Notes under the pieces: model-generated
Databases searched by the model: none
What the model saw: only the letters and a program-made list of their open reading frames with translations
What the model was told of the DNA's origin: nothing
Part shown: piece by piece, positions 52,421-61,019 of the stretch
Layout of the letters: each line of letters starts with the position of its first letter
How positions within the stretch are numbered: the stretch's first letter is position 1
Assembly: GCA_017938765.1 (NCBI GenBank)
Contig: JAGBAX010000016.1
Coordinates: 1-64,000 of the forward strand
DNA from: Alistipes sp.
Lineage (GTDB): Bacteria > Bacteroidota > Bacteroidia > Bacteroidales > Rikenellaceae
Reading direction: 5' to 3'
Length of the DNA stretch: 64,000 nucleotides
Made by a program: the position numbers and the translations under genes

Positions 52421-52699
52421 GCTATTAGCCGTTAGCCATTAGCCATTGGCTGTTAGCAGTTTAGCGGTACAGACTTCATCTGTGTGTTTATTCGGATTTA
52501 GGTTGCTGCCGTAAGGTAGTGAAAGAGAAAATATCCACCAAAGGTGAAGCTTGCTTGAAACCAAAGGTGGATATTTTTTATTTCAATAACTCGCAGAGTT
52601 ACCCTAAATCCGCATCAGCATGGAAGAGAAACGAAGTTTCTCAGAAAGTTTTTGCACGCCCTGCTTTTTTCAAAAAGCGGGCAGTACTGCGTAGCCGAA
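52421..52699 (+). repeat. Heptamer run plus hairpin-rich element, copy 2
   Basis: 52421-52459 is a run of GCYATTR heptamers. 52461-52699 is the second copy of the element at 1-245, with conserved blocks GGTACAGACTTC, TGTGTTTATTCGGATTTAG, CTAAATCCGCATCAGCA and AAAGTTTTTG. The outer stem pairs 52493-52501 with 52604-52612. Local hairpins: 52470-52485, 52504-52520, 52528-52577 (12-bp stem, T-run), 52587-52601, 52626-52642 and 52658-52682. It ends against the stop codon of the convergent DUF819 gene. Confidence 0.8.
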
Positions 52700-53857
52700 C
52701 TACAGCAAGCCCAGCAGGTAGCACATAAGCACGCCGAAGTGGTTGCCTATGGCGTATCCGACCACGCCCACGCTCAGACCTGTGACGATAATATCTTTAT
52801 TGCGCATTGCGGCGGCTGCCATAGGTACAAATGGTGGCGAGTTAATAAATGCTACGGAGGAGATTATCATTGCGTCGGCATCTACCTTCATCACTCGGCA
52901 GAGTAGCGCGTGCAGGGCAAGGGATACAAACACGGCGACGGTCATAAAGGCAAACTGGTTTATTCCGCCCGCGATATTGAGGTTTGAAAAGTCTGCCATT
53001 GAGGCAATTACCATGCTGAAGATGTAAATCAGGTAGATGCCTATGTCGTAGCTTACGGTCAGCGCTTTAATAGGCTTTATAAATGAGCATACTACGCCAA
53101 GAGTCGTTAGCAGAAGTATAAACACGACCATAAACCACCCCTCAGGCATCACTATTGCCACGCCACCGCTTGCTGCGGCTACGATGAGTGTTACACCGAC
53201 TGTTTTCAGTAACTGCTTTATGCCATCCTTGGTGAGCAGTATGCTGTATGGATTGTGGTTTGAAGCATCCTGGCTCTCTGCCTCTGCTGTCTCTGTAGTA
53301 AGCACTGTTTGTTGTCCGTACAGACGGCGGAAGAGTCGTATGCCGAATGAAAATAGGAAGACAAAGTAGCTGAACGAGATGATAATATCGTACGAATTGA
53401 CAAGAATAAAGCTCTCGCTCTTGATTGTAAATATTGTCTGCAGGGCTGCCGCATTGAGTGTGCCACCGGTGTACATTCCAGAGATTATTCCGCCCATTTC
53501 TGCACCCTCGTCTACCTTATGTCCAAAAAGGATATAGCCTAATGCTACGGCCAAAGCTACAGAGATAAATCCGCTGAAGACGAGTTTAAGCTGTAGTCGT
53601 GCCTCGCCCTTTGCAAAGTTGCAGCCAAAGAGCATCATCGGTATGGCGAGCGGTATAAGAGCGTTGGGCAGAAAATCTTGCAGGACTGCCATCTGCTCTG
53701 TTGCAAAGGGGATATTACCAAGTATCATTCCCAGCGCATAGAGCACCATTATTGGGCCAATCTTGCCTATTATAGCATACTTGCGAGCCAACCACAGCAC
53801 AAGGGCAGGGGTGACAAAGTAGATGGCAAGAAGGATTAAGTAATTGATGATGCTCAT
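52700..53857 (-). CDS. DUF819 family membrane protein
   Basis: A 385-residue polytopic protein with about ten to eleven membrane helices, of the DUF819 (YjcL-like) family, which is related in fold to sodium-dependent transporters. Recognisable segments: YALGMILGNIPF (about 41-52), IISGMYTGGTLNAAALQT (about 124-141) and near the C-terminus SSVAFINSPPFVPMAAAAM with the GVVGYAIGNHFGV helix. The substrate is unknown. It follows the 53861 gene by 3 nt on the same strand, so the two form an operon from the 54709-54716 promoter. Confidence 0.88.
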   Translation of the reverse strand: MSIINYLILLAIYFVTPALVLWLARKYAIIGKIGPIMVLYALGMILGNIPFATEQMAVLQDFLPNALIPLAIPMMLFGCNFAKGEARLQLKLVFSGFISVALAVALGYILFGHKVDEGAEMGGIISGMYTGGTLNAAALQTIFTIKSESFILVNSYDIIISFSYFVFLFSFGIRLFRRLYGQQTVLTTETAEAESQDASNHNPYSILLTKDGIKQLLKTVGVTLIVAAASGGVAIVMPEGWFMVVFILLLTTLGVVCSFIKPIKALTVSYDIGIYLIYIFSMVIASMADFSNLNIAGGINQFAFMTVAVFVSLALHALLCRVMKVDADAMIISSVAFINSPPFVPMAAAAMRNKDIIVTGLSVGVVGYAIGNHFGVLMCYLLGLL

Positions 53858-53860
53858 AAT

Positions 53861-54703
53861 CTAAAATCTGTAGAATGCGCGAACAAAGAGACGGTCGTTC
53901 TTTGAGCCCTCGCCCGTATGTGGCATATCTGGGCTGCAATGCGAGTAGGTGGCATTACGAAAATCCTCCGCCTCGGTAGAAGAGTAGTAGTACATCAGCG
54001 GGTTGAGAGGCTTGCCACCACACTCTTTGAGTAGAGCGTTGTACTGCTTGCGCACCTCTCGGCGAGGTTTGTTTCGCGAGCCTCCATTGACAATAGTACC
54101 CATATGCCACACCTCTGTAAGAGCTGGTAGATACCAACCTTCGCCCTTATCCCTGCACCACTTTGCAGCGGGGAAATCCTCCCAACTTAAGTTGTTATTA
54201 GCGATACACTTTTCCAGAGCCTTCATATTCTCACGGCCGTCAATGCGGTCTGTGCAACCACAACTTACAGCCCTCTTGCGCTCTATTGTAGACCACGATA
54301 AATCAGCCTCGTCAATAGAGATTATCGTGCCGTGACGACCACCATCTGTTGTGGCGATGACAACACCCTCTACACCATTTTTGTTGTAGTAAGCCCCGAT
54401 GTCGTAAATCTCGTTATCCGCGCTCTGTGTCGGTTGAGGCTCTGCAACGACTGTTTTATTAAATGTGTCGCGCGCACCATCTGCATACTCTATATACTCA
54501 ATATCCGAGGTCGGCAGGGTGTAGAGCGGAGCCTTGGTCTTATATCTTACATACTTGATACTCTCTTTTGAAACTTCAAGTACCGATACCTTCATCTGCT
54601 CGCCACTACGCTTGACAAGTAGGTCTTGAGCTGTCAGAGATAACACTGAGGCTATAAAAAGTGCTATAAAAGTGATTGTTCGTCTCATTTTCGTATCTTT
54701 CAT
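53861..54703 (-). CDS. Secreted protein with DUF1566-like domain
   Basis: A 280-residue exported protein. The signal peptide is MRRTITFIALFIASVLSLTAQ, five residues after the ATG. A short beta region follows (GEQMKVSVLEVSKESIKYVRYK...YTLPTSDIEYIEYADG, a motif common in Bacteroidetes exported proteins). A C-terminal domain (about 115-280) holds CRDKGEGWYLPALTEVW and YYSSTEAED, resembling DUF1566/Fibrobacter-paralogous domains. Four or more cysteines may form disulfides. ATG 54703 is chosen by its promoter; ATG 54688 (MRRTIT) is an alternative with a 16-nt leader. Confidence 0.75.
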   Translation of the reverse strand: MKDTKMRRTITFIALFIASVLSLTAQDLLVKRSGEQMKVSVLEVSKESIKYVRYKTKAPLYTLPTSDIEYIEYADGARDTFNKTVVAEPQPTQSADNEIYDIGAYYNKNGVEGVVIATTDGGRHGTIISIDEADLSWSTIERKRAVSCGCTDRIDGRENMKALEKCIANNNLSWEDFPAAKWCRDKGEGWYLPALTEVWHMGTIVNGGSRNKPRREVRKQYNALLKECGGKPLNPLMYYYSSTEAEDFRNATYSHCSPDMPHTGEGSKNDRLFVRAFYRF

Positions 54704-54708
54704 TGTTA

Positions 54709-54735
54709 CAAATATAGTAAAAATCACTATATTTG
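54709..54735. promoter_or_regulatory. Palindromic divergent promoter
   Basis: CAAATATAGT (54709-54718) and ACTATATTTG (54726-54735) are perfect 10-bp inverted arms around a 7-nt AT-rich centre. Each arm contains a TATATTTG -7 box, one for the minus-strand 54703 gene and one for ftsY (25-nt leader). Confidence 0.7.
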
Positions 54736-54763
54736 CGTTGATAATTTTGTTTTTATTTTTGAT

Positions 54764-55774
54764 ATGGGATTTTTTGACCTTTTTAAGACGAAAAAAAAGG
54801 AGGAGCAGAGTGCTCAAACTCCAGAACAGACTATAGCGGCTGCTGAGCAGGAACAGCGCGAACTTAGTGAGGGTCTTGCGAAGACTAAGCAGGGATTTTT
54901 CTCAAAGATTGCGCGCGCTATTGCTGGTCGCTCAACAGTAGATGCTGAGGTGCTTGATGAGCTTGAGGAGGTGCTTATTACATCCGATGTTGGCGTAGAT
55001 ACAACAGTGAAAATTATCAACCGCATTGAAGAGCGTGTTGCTCGCGATAAGTATGTTAGTTCAGATGAGCTGCAGGATATCCTTTACGACGAGATTGCTC
55101 GCCTTATGGAGGAGGCAGAGGGAAGAGCCGATAGCTTTGGGCTTGATGTCAAAGAGGGTATGCCTTATGTGGTTATGGTCGTGGGCGTAAATGGCGCAGG
55201 TAAGACCACTACTATTGGCAAGCTCGCTGCACAGCTCACTCGCGCAGGTAAGAAGGTCTATATCGGTGCTGCCGATACATTCCGCGCTGCGGCTATTGAC
55301 CAGCTCGCTGTGTGGGCAGATAGGGCAGGGGCAACGATGATTAGTCAGCAGATGGGCTCTGACCCTGCATCGGTAGCCTTTGATACGCTCAAGAGTGCAG
55401 TGTCAAATGGCGCGGATGTGGTGCTTATAGATACCGCTGGCCGACTACATAATAAGGTTGGACTGATGAACGAGCTGACGAAGATTCGTAATGTTATGGC
55501 AAAGGTTATTCCAGATGCTCCACACGAGGTTATGCTTGTTCTGGACGGCTCTACGGGTCAGAATGCCTTTGAACAGGCTCGCCAGTTTACTGCCGCTACG
55601 CAGGTTACATCGCTATCTATCACTAAGTTGGACGGTACGGCAAAGGGTGGTGTAGTTATCGGTATTAGCGATACGTTCCGCATTCCAGTGCGCTATATTG
55701 GCATTGGCGAGGGTATAGACCAGCTTAAGATTTTTGACCGTCACGACTTTGTAAAGGCGCTTTTTGGTAAATAG
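54764..55774 (+). CDS. ftsY: Signal recognition particle receptor FtsY
   Basis: FtsY is the SRP receptor GTPase that delivers ribosome-nascent chains to SecYEG. The 336-residue protein has a short N-terminal helix in place of the acidic A domain, an NG domain with GVNGAGKTTTIGKLA (P-loop, about 143-157), DTFRAAA, DTAGR and TKLDGTAKGG. Compact length is usual in Bacteroidetes. rimO starts 1 nt after its stop codon (TAG then ATG), so the two are transcribed together. Confidence 0.97.
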   Translation: MGFFDLFKTKKKEEQSAQTPEQTIAAAEQEQRELSEGLAKTKQGFFSKIARAIAGRSTVDAEVLDELEEVLITSDVGVDTTVKIINRIEERVARDKYVSSDELQDILYDEIARLMEEAEGRADSFGLDVKEGMPYVVMVVGVNGAGKTTTIGKLAAQLTRAGKKVYIGAADTFRAAAIDQLAVWADRAGATMISQQMGSDPASVAFDTLKSAVSNGADVVLIDTAGRLHNKVGLMNELTKIRNVMAKVIPDAPHEVMLVLDGSTGQNAFEQARQFTAATQVTSLSITKLDGTAKGGVVIGISDTFRIPVRYIGIGEGIDQLKIFDRHDFVKALFGK

Positions 55775-55775
55775 T

Positions 55776-57065
55776 ATGCAGAAGATAAACGTTATAACAC
55801 TTGGCTGTGCAAAGAATCGTGTAGACTCAGAGCATATTGCCGCGCAACTGGCTGCTATGGGCTATCAGATTCTATTTGATAGCGACAGAACAGATGCCAA
55901 GATTGTTGTTATAAACACTTGTGGATTTATTGGCGATGCCAAGCAGGAGAGTATCGATACAATCTTTGAGGCGGTGAATGCTAAGAATGCAGGCCTTATA
56001 GATAGACTCTTTGTTATCGGTTGTCTTTCGGAGCGCTATGCAGACTACTTGCGCGAACAGATTCCAGAGGTAGACGACTATTTCGGCGCTCGTGACCTCT
56101 CTGGTGTTGTGAAGGCTCTGGGTGGAGAGTACAATAGCGACTCTACGGCTCGCGAGCTATCAACACCAAAGCACTACGCCTATTTGAAAATTTCTGAGGG
56201 TTGTAATTGGCGCTGTGGATACTGCGCTATTCCAGGCATCCGAGGCAAGCATATCTCTGTGCCTATGGAGCGCCTTATTGAGGAGGCTGAGAGCCTTGCA
56301 GCTGCGGGCGTTAAGGAGCTGATGGTTATCGCGCAGGATACAACTTACTACGGTATGGACCTCTATGGGGAGCGCAAGTTGGCAGAGCTATTAGAGAAAC
56401 TCTGTCGCATTAAGGGCATAGAGTGGATTCGCCTGCACTACGCCTATCCAGTAGATTTCCCACAGGATGTTATAGATGTTATGGCGCGCGAACCGAAGAT
56501 TTGTAAGTATCTTGACATTCCACTACAGCATATATCTGACAATCAGCTCTCGCTAATGCACCGCCGCCATACTAAGGCTGAGGCTATAGAGCTGCTGAAT
56601 CGCTTGAGAGCTGCTATCCCAAATATTGCTATCCGCACAACTATGCTTGTGGGCTATCCTAATGAGAGCGCGGAGGACTTTGAGGAGCTGTGTGAGTTTG
56701 TAGAAGAGCAGTGCTTTGAGCGACTGGGCGTGTTCCCATACTCGGAGGAGGAGGGTACATTCTCGGCAGAGAAACTTACTGACAATGTGCCTGAGCGAGT
56801 AAAAAATTACCGCGTAGATAAGCTGATGACAATCCAGAGCGATGTGTCGTTGTATAATAATGAGTATCGCGTAGGTTGCATTGAGCGCGTGATTATTGAC
56901 GAGCGTCGTGGCGACTACTATGTTGGCCGTAGCCAGTACGACTCGCCAGAGGTGGATCAGGAGATTTTTATTCCAGTAGGGGGTAAGCGCCTCTATCGCG
57001 GCCGCTTCTATAATGTCCGTATAACCAAAGCGGACAGCTTTGATATGATTGCAGAACTTGTTTAA
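55776..57065 (+). CDS. rimO: Ribosomal protein S12 methylthiotransferase
   Basis: RimO adds a methylthio group to Asp of ribosomal protein S12. The 429-residue protein has the N-terminal UPF0004 domain with ITLGCAKNRVDSE and three cysteines, the radical-SAM CxxxCxxC in GCNWRCGYCAIP (about 140-151), and a C-terminal TRAM domain (about 365-429). ATG 55776 (MQKINV) is chosen; the longer frame start at 55764 overlaps ftsY. Confidence 0.97.
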   Translation: MQKINVITLGCAKNRVDSEHIAAQLAAMGYQILFDSDRTDAKIVVINTCGFIGDAKQESIDTIFEAVNAKNAGLIDRLFVIGCLSERYADYLREQIPEVDDYFGARDLSGVVKALGGEYNSDSTARELSTPKHYAYLKISEGCNWRCGYCAIPGIRGKHISVPMERLIEEAESLAAAGVKELMVIAQDTTYYGMDLYGERKLAELLEKLCRIKGIEWIRLHYAYPVDFPQDVIDVMAREPKICKYLDIPLQHISDNQLSLMHRRHTKAEAIELLNRLRAAIPNIAIRTTMLVGYPNESAEDFEELCEFVEEQCFERLGVFPYSEEEGTFSAEKLTDNVPERVKNYRVDKLMTIQSDVSLYNNEYRVGCIERVIIDERRGDYYVGRSQYDSPEVDQEIFIPVGGKRLYRGRFYNVRITKADSFDMIAELV

Positions 57066-57076
57066 TAAATAGAGAT

Positions 57077-58285
57077 ATGGCAAAGTATATTCTTAAAGAG
57101 GTAAAGACAGCCTCTGACGAGAAGGTTTGGTTGCATGTTGACCGTCCAATCTATAAAGGTAACCCTATGTGGGTTTGTCCTCTTGATAACGACATTAGCA
57201 GAGTCTTCAATCCTCAGGTAAACAAGAAGTTTAACAATGGCGAGGCTATCCGTTGGACAGCTTTTGATAGCGCTACGGGCGAGGCCGTGGGTCGTATTGC
57301 GGCCTTCTATGAGAACAATGCCAGTGAGGATTATGAGCAACCAACAGGTGGTTGCGGATTTTTTGAGTCTATTGACAATCAGGAGGTTGCAAATCTGTTG
57401 TTTGATGCATGCCGCGACTGGCTCGCCTCAAAAGGTATGGAGGCAATGGATGGCCCAATAAACTTTGGCTCAAGAGATGCGTGGTGGGGACTTCTGGTGG
57501 ATGGCTATCAATACCAGCCACTCTATACCAACCCATATCATCTGCCTTACTACAAGGAACTGTTTGAGAATTACGGTTTTCAGAACTATTTTAACCAGAA
57601 TACATATGTTTGGCGTGCCGAGAGTGGCGTGCTGAGCGAGATTGCCCTTGAGAAGGCGCGACGTGTGCTCTCTAATCCTGAGTACCAAATCAGAGATGTG
57701 AGCAATACAGACCTTTCGCAGGCGGCAGAGAATCTGAGAACAATTTACAACAAGGCGTGGGCGCTCTTTACGGGCGTAAAGCCTATGAGTGAGGCGGAGG
57801 CGCAGAAGTTGATGCAGACTCTAAAGCCTATTATTGACCCTAATTTGATATACTTCGCATATCACAATAATGAGCCAATTGGTTTCTTTGTTATGGTGCC
57901 AGACCTTAATCGCATTATTGGCAAGTTCAACGGTCGCTTTGGTATTATTGAGAAGCTTCGCTTAATGTGGGAGTTGAAGGTTAGTAAGTCGTGCGACAGA
58001 GTCTTTGGAATCATCTTCGGTATTACCCCAGAATTCCAGGGTAAGGGTATAGAGAGCGCTATTATGACCTATATCCTTGAGAATTATATCCAGACAGGTC
58101 GCTCGCATTATAAGTCATTTGAGTTTGCGTGGATTGGCGACTTTAATCCAGTTATGAACAAGATGATTGAGCGTTATGTATGCGCTACACGCCATAAGAT
58201 GCACACCACATACCGCTATCTCTTTGACCGTACTAAGGAGTTTACCCGTTGCCCTCGCATCGGATTTAAGCGACCAGCAAAATAA
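57077..58285 (+). CDS. GNAT-related acetyltransferase
   Basis: A 402-residue cytoplasmic protein of a Bacteroidetes-typical GNAT-related family. An N-terminal FEMABX/GNAT-like part (PMWVCPLDNDISRVFNPQ, GRIAAF) is followed by a G-F-F-E-S/D-N type motif, and the second half has IYFAYHNNEPIGFFVMVPD and GIIFGITPEFQGKGIESAIM, an acetyl-CoA-binding Q-G-K-G loop (about 315-330). The substrate is unknown. It sits 11 nt after rimO and 18 nt before gcvT. Confidence 0.8.
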   Translation: MAKYILKEVKTASDEKVWLHVDRPIYKGNPMWVCPLDNDISRVFNPQVNKKFNNGEAIRWTAFDSATGEAVGRIAAFYENNASEDYEQPTGGCGFFESIDNQEVANLLFDACRDWLASKGMEAMDGPINFGSRDAWWGLLVDGYQYQPLYTNPYHLPYYKELFENYGFQNYFNQNTYVWRAESGVLSEIALEKARRVLSNPEYQIRDVSNTDLSQAAENLRTIYNKAWALFTGVKPMSEAEAQKLMQTLKPIIDPNLIYFAYHNNEPIGFFVMVPDLNRIIGKFNGRFGIIEKLRLMWELKVSKSCDRVFGIIFGITPEFQGKGIESAIMTYILENYIQTGRSHYKSFEFAWIGDFNPVMNKMIERYVCATRHKMHTTYRYLFDRTKEFTRCPRIGFKRPAK

Positions 58286-58303
58286 CCTTAAAAACTATAT
58301 AAA

Positions 58304-59398
58304 ATGAAAACTACACCGTTTACAAACTATCACATAGCTGCAGGTGCGAAGATGGCTCCTTTTGCAGGCTATAATATGCCTATTGAGTTTACGGGCATTA
58401 AGGATGAGCATACAACTGTTCGCAATGGCGCTGGCGTATTTGATGTCAGCCATATGGGCGAGATTTGGATTAAGGGCGAGAAAGCCCTTGCCCTGCTGCA
58501 AAAGATTATGTCTAACGACTGCTCAAAGCTCTATGACGGTAAGGTGCTCTATGCTTGCATGCCTAATGGTCAGGGAGGTATTGTTGACGATGTGCTTGTA
58601 TACCGCTTTTCTGAGACAAAGTATATGCTCTGCGTTAATGCTGCTAATGTAGATAAGGACTGGAACCATATTCTTAAGTATGGTGAGCAGTTTGGTATGC
58701 GTGAGGGCGTTGAGCTTGAGAACGCATCAGATCGCATCTGCCAGCTGGCTATTCAGGGACCAGATGCTATGAAGATTGTCCAGAAGATGTGCAGTGAGCC
58801 TGTAGTGGATATGGAGTACTACACCTTCCGCCAGATGAATGTTGCAGGTTGTGATGCGATACTCTCTATTACTGGTTATACTGGCGCAGGTGGCTGTGAG
58901 ATTTATCTGCATAATGCTGACGCTGAGACTATGTGGAAAGCTCTGTGGGATGCTGGCGAGGAGTATGGCCTGAAGAATATTGGTCTTGGCGCACGCGACA
59001 CCCTGCGCCTTGAGAAGGGCTTCTGCCTCTATGGTAACGATATCTCTGATACCACATCGCCTATTGAAGCGGGTCTGGGTTGGATTACCAAGTTCGTTGA
59101 CGGCAAGGATTTCGTTGACCGCGACCTACTTGCACAGCAGAAGGCCGAGGGTGTTAGCCGTAAGCTTGTGGGCTTTAAGATGATTGATCGCGGTATCCCT
59201 CGCCACGAGTATCCACTTGCAGACCTTGATGGTAACAATATCGGCGTTGTAACCTCTGGAACAATGTCTCCTACCCTTAATGTTGGCATCGGCCTTGGCT
59301 ATGTTAAGACCGAGTTTTCAAAGGTGGGCACTGTTATCGCGGTGGAGGTGCGTGGCAGATTGCTCAAAGCAGAGGTTGTTAAGATACCTTTCCTATAG
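58304..59398 (+). CDS. gcvT: Aminomethyltransferase (glycine cleavage T protein)
   Basis: GcvT transfers the methylene of glycine-derived aminomethyl-lipoyl H protein to tetrahydrofolate. The 364-residue protein carries [15 protein letters not shown] (about 46-60), [24 protein letters not shown] and [18 protein letters not shown] (catalytic Asp region). The C-terminal domain has [18 protein letters not shown]. GcvH and GcvP are not in the window, so the complex is encoded in dispersed genes. Confidence 0.97.
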   Translation: MKTTPFTNYHIAAGAKMAPFAGYNMPIEFTGIKDEHTTVRNGAGVFDVSHMGEIWIKGEKALALLQKIMSNDCSKLYDGKVLYACMPNGQGGIVDDVLVYRFSETKYMLCVNAANVDKDWNHILKYGEQFGMREGVELENASDRICQLAIQGPDAMKIVQKMCSEPVVDMEYYTFRQMNVAGCDAILSITGYTGAGGCEIYLHNADAETMWKALWDAGEEYGLKNIGLGARDTLRLEKGFCLYGNDISDTTSPIEAGLGWITKFVDGKDFVDRDLLAQQKAEGVSRKLVGFKMIDRGIPRHEYPLADLDGNNIGVVTSGTMSPTLNVGIGLGYVKTEFSKVGTVIAVEVRGRLLKAEVVKIPFL

Positions 59399-59411
59399 TA
59401 TTGACTACTGG

Positions 59412-59436
59412 GTGGAGGGCGACAACTGCCCTCTAC
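59412..59436 (+). terminator. Possible weak terminator after gcvT
   Basis: A 9-bp stem (GTGGAGGGC / GCCCTCTAC, loop GACAACT) lies 14 nt after the gcvT stop. No T-run follows, so it may only mark the 3' end. Confidence 0.35.
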
Positions 59437-59457
59437 TCAGAGGCTAATAGCGCGAAA

Positions 59458-59489
59458 TTTTGATATTTCAAACTAAATGCCTACCTTTG
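59458..59489 (+). promoter_or_regulatory. Promoter of the redoxin lipoprotein gene, near-leaderless
   Basis: TTTTG (59458-59462), 19-nt spacer, TACCTTTG (59482-59489). Predicted start near 59493, about five bases before ATG 59498. The frame start at 59477 is upstream of this start and is rejected. Confidence 0.75.
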
Positions 59490-59497
59490 GCGACGTT

Positions 59498-60031
59498 ATG
59501 AGAACCATTTACAACATTTTGGTAGTATTGTTACTGCTCTGTAGCGTGACAGGTTGTAGTGCAATGTATGATGAGGATATGCCGTCATACGATAAGACTA
59601 CGCTTGTACGTGTGGGCGAGGCTGCTCCAGATTTTACTGTCACGACTCTTGACGGAAGTTCTGTTACGCTCTCGCAGTTGCAGGGTCGTACGGTGCTACT
59701 TGTCTTTTTCGCTACGTGGTGTCCAGATTGCCACAAGCAGTTAGATGCAATAGAGGCTATACAGAGCAATTTTGATAGTTTAAAGTTATCAATTCTTGCC
59801 GTATCACGCGGTGAGGAGGTGAGTGATGTTCGCGAGTTTGTGAATCAGAGAAACTACACCTTTGCTGTTGGTGTAGATAGTGAAAATAGTGCCTACTCGC
59901 TCTATGCTACGCAGTATGTGCCGCGCTGCTTTGTCATCGATCCGCTTGGTCGTATCGTAGCTTTGTCGGCAGAGTATAATGCCGATGAGTTTACTATGTT
60001 GTGTGATATTATCGGTTCGCTGATGCAATAG
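59498..60031 (+). CDS. TlpA-type redoxin lipoprotein
   Basis: A 177-residue lipoprotein (lipobox LLCSVTGC, Cys20 or so). The mature part is a TlpA/AhpC-TSA domain: APDFTVTTLDGSSVTLSQLQGRTVLLVFFATWCPDC with CPDC redox motif, then VPRCFVIDPLGRIVAL with the cis-Pro replaced by PRC. It is anchored in the membrane facing the periplasm and probably reduces disulfides or moves electrons. It stands alone with its own promoter. Confidence 0.9.
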   Translation: MRTIYNILVVLLLLCSVTGCSAMYDEDMPSYDKTTLVRVGEAAPDFTVTTLDGSSVTLSQLQGRTVLLVFFATWCPDCHKQLDAIEAIQSNFDSLKLSILAVSRGEEVSDVREFVNQRNYTFAVGVDSENSAYSLYATQYVPRCFVIDPLGRIVALSAEYNADEFTMLCDIIGSLMQ

Positions 60032-60053
60032 CTTGTTACTAAACTATATATAG

Positions 60054-60084
60054 AAAAAATACAGCTTTAGGGCTGTATTTTTTT
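60054..60084. terminator. Bidirectional terminator
   Basis: AAAAAATACAGC pairs with GCTGTATTTTTTT around TTTAGG, between the convergent redoxin and ruvC genes, with U-runs on both strands. Confidence 0.9.
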
Positions 60085-60088
60085 GTTG

Positions 60089-60691
60089 CTATCTCTTTAC
60101 TCGTTTAGGATTCTCACTAATAAATTGTTCCCACGATTTGCTGCCTCTTTTGCGGGCTGTTTTTTCGCCGCCAAGACCCTTTATGCGACTCTCGCCAAGT
60201 GCAGCATTAAGTGGCGATGATGTGGCGTAGTAGTGGCATAGTGCAACGGCCATACCATCTGTAGCATCAAGGCGACGGGGCGGATTGTCAATCTTGAGCG
60301 TGCGCATAACGATAGCCGCTACCTGCTGTTTAGAGGCTGCTCCAGAGCCAGTTATCGCCTGCTTAATGCGTGTAGGAGCATACTCGGCAACGGGCTTATT
60401 ACAACTCAGCGCGGCGGCCATAGCAACGCCCTGCGCTCTGCCGAGCTTGAGCATACTCTGCACATTCTGCCCGAAGAATGGCGACTCAAGGGCAACCTCC
60501 TTTGGAGAGTACTCCGTAACAAGTGCCCTCACTCGCTCAAAGATATAGCGCAATTTGTCATATGGGTCGCAAATCTTGTGCAGGTCAATATCTCCCAGTA
60601 CAATAGGTGTAAGAGTTCTTCCATCAACCTCCAAAATTCCGTAACCCATATAGTTTGTACCTGGGTCAAGACCTAAAATGCGATATATCAT
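60089..60691 (-). CDS. ruvC: Holliday junction resolvase RuvC
   Basis: RuvC cleaves Holliday junctions with RuvAB during recombination. The 200-residue protein has catalytic acids in GLDPGTNYMGYG (Asp8), ALESPFFG (Glu) and DATDGMAVALCH (Asp pair). A basic C-terminal tail (about 170-200) is longer than in E. coli RuvC. Its ATG overlaps the stop of the upstream small gene (4 nt), so it is read as the last gene of the oxidoreductase operon. Confidence 0.97.
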   Translation of the reverse strand: MIYRILGLDPGTNYMGYGILEVDGRTLTPIVLGDIDLHKICDPYDKLRYIFERVRALVTEYSPKEVALESPFFGQNVQSMLKLGRAQGVAMAAALSCNKPVAEYAPTRIKQAITGSGAASKQQVAAIVMRTLKIDNPPRRLDATDGMAVALCHYYATSSPLNAALGESRIKGLGGEKTARKRGSKSWEQFISENPKRVKR

Positions 60692-61014
60692 CCCTTTGAA
60701 GCTATCTGAATTTGCAACTTAAACTCCGCACCCTTAATGTCGGTCTTTAAGCGGATGTAATTGCCAAAGTGTGAAACCTTTACGAAGTATAGTCCACGCT
60801 CTGTTATTGTCGTAAAGGCTGTTCCCTCATCTGCCCAGTGTATTCCGTCGTGAGAAATCTGCACCTTGGCATCAAAAGTGCCACTGCCAATAACATCTTC
60901 AATATATACAAAGAAGATAACTTCATCTGCCCAGCCAACCTCATATGGATGGGTCTCAAAGCCCTCTGCGAAGGACTTTTTTATCTCTAAATGAGCTGCA
61001 TTAAACTGTTTCAT
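60688..61014 (-). CDS. Hypothetical beta-rich protein
   Basis: A 108-residue protein without signal peptide, probably a small beta sandwich (EVIFFVYIEDVIGSGTFDAKVQISHDGIHWADEG, residues 31-64, then YFVKVSHFGNYIRLKTDI). Such folds resemble carbohydrate-binding or discoidin-type domains, but I recognise no family. It lies 5 nt after the 313-residue gene and overlaps ruvC. Confidence 0.65.
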   Translation of the reverse strand: MKQFNAAHLEIKKSFAEGFETHPYEVGWADEVIFFVYIEDVIGSGTFDAKVQISHDGIHWADEGTAFTTITERGLYFVKVSHFGNYIRLKTDIKGAEFKLQIQIASKG

Positions 61015-61019
61015 ACTCT

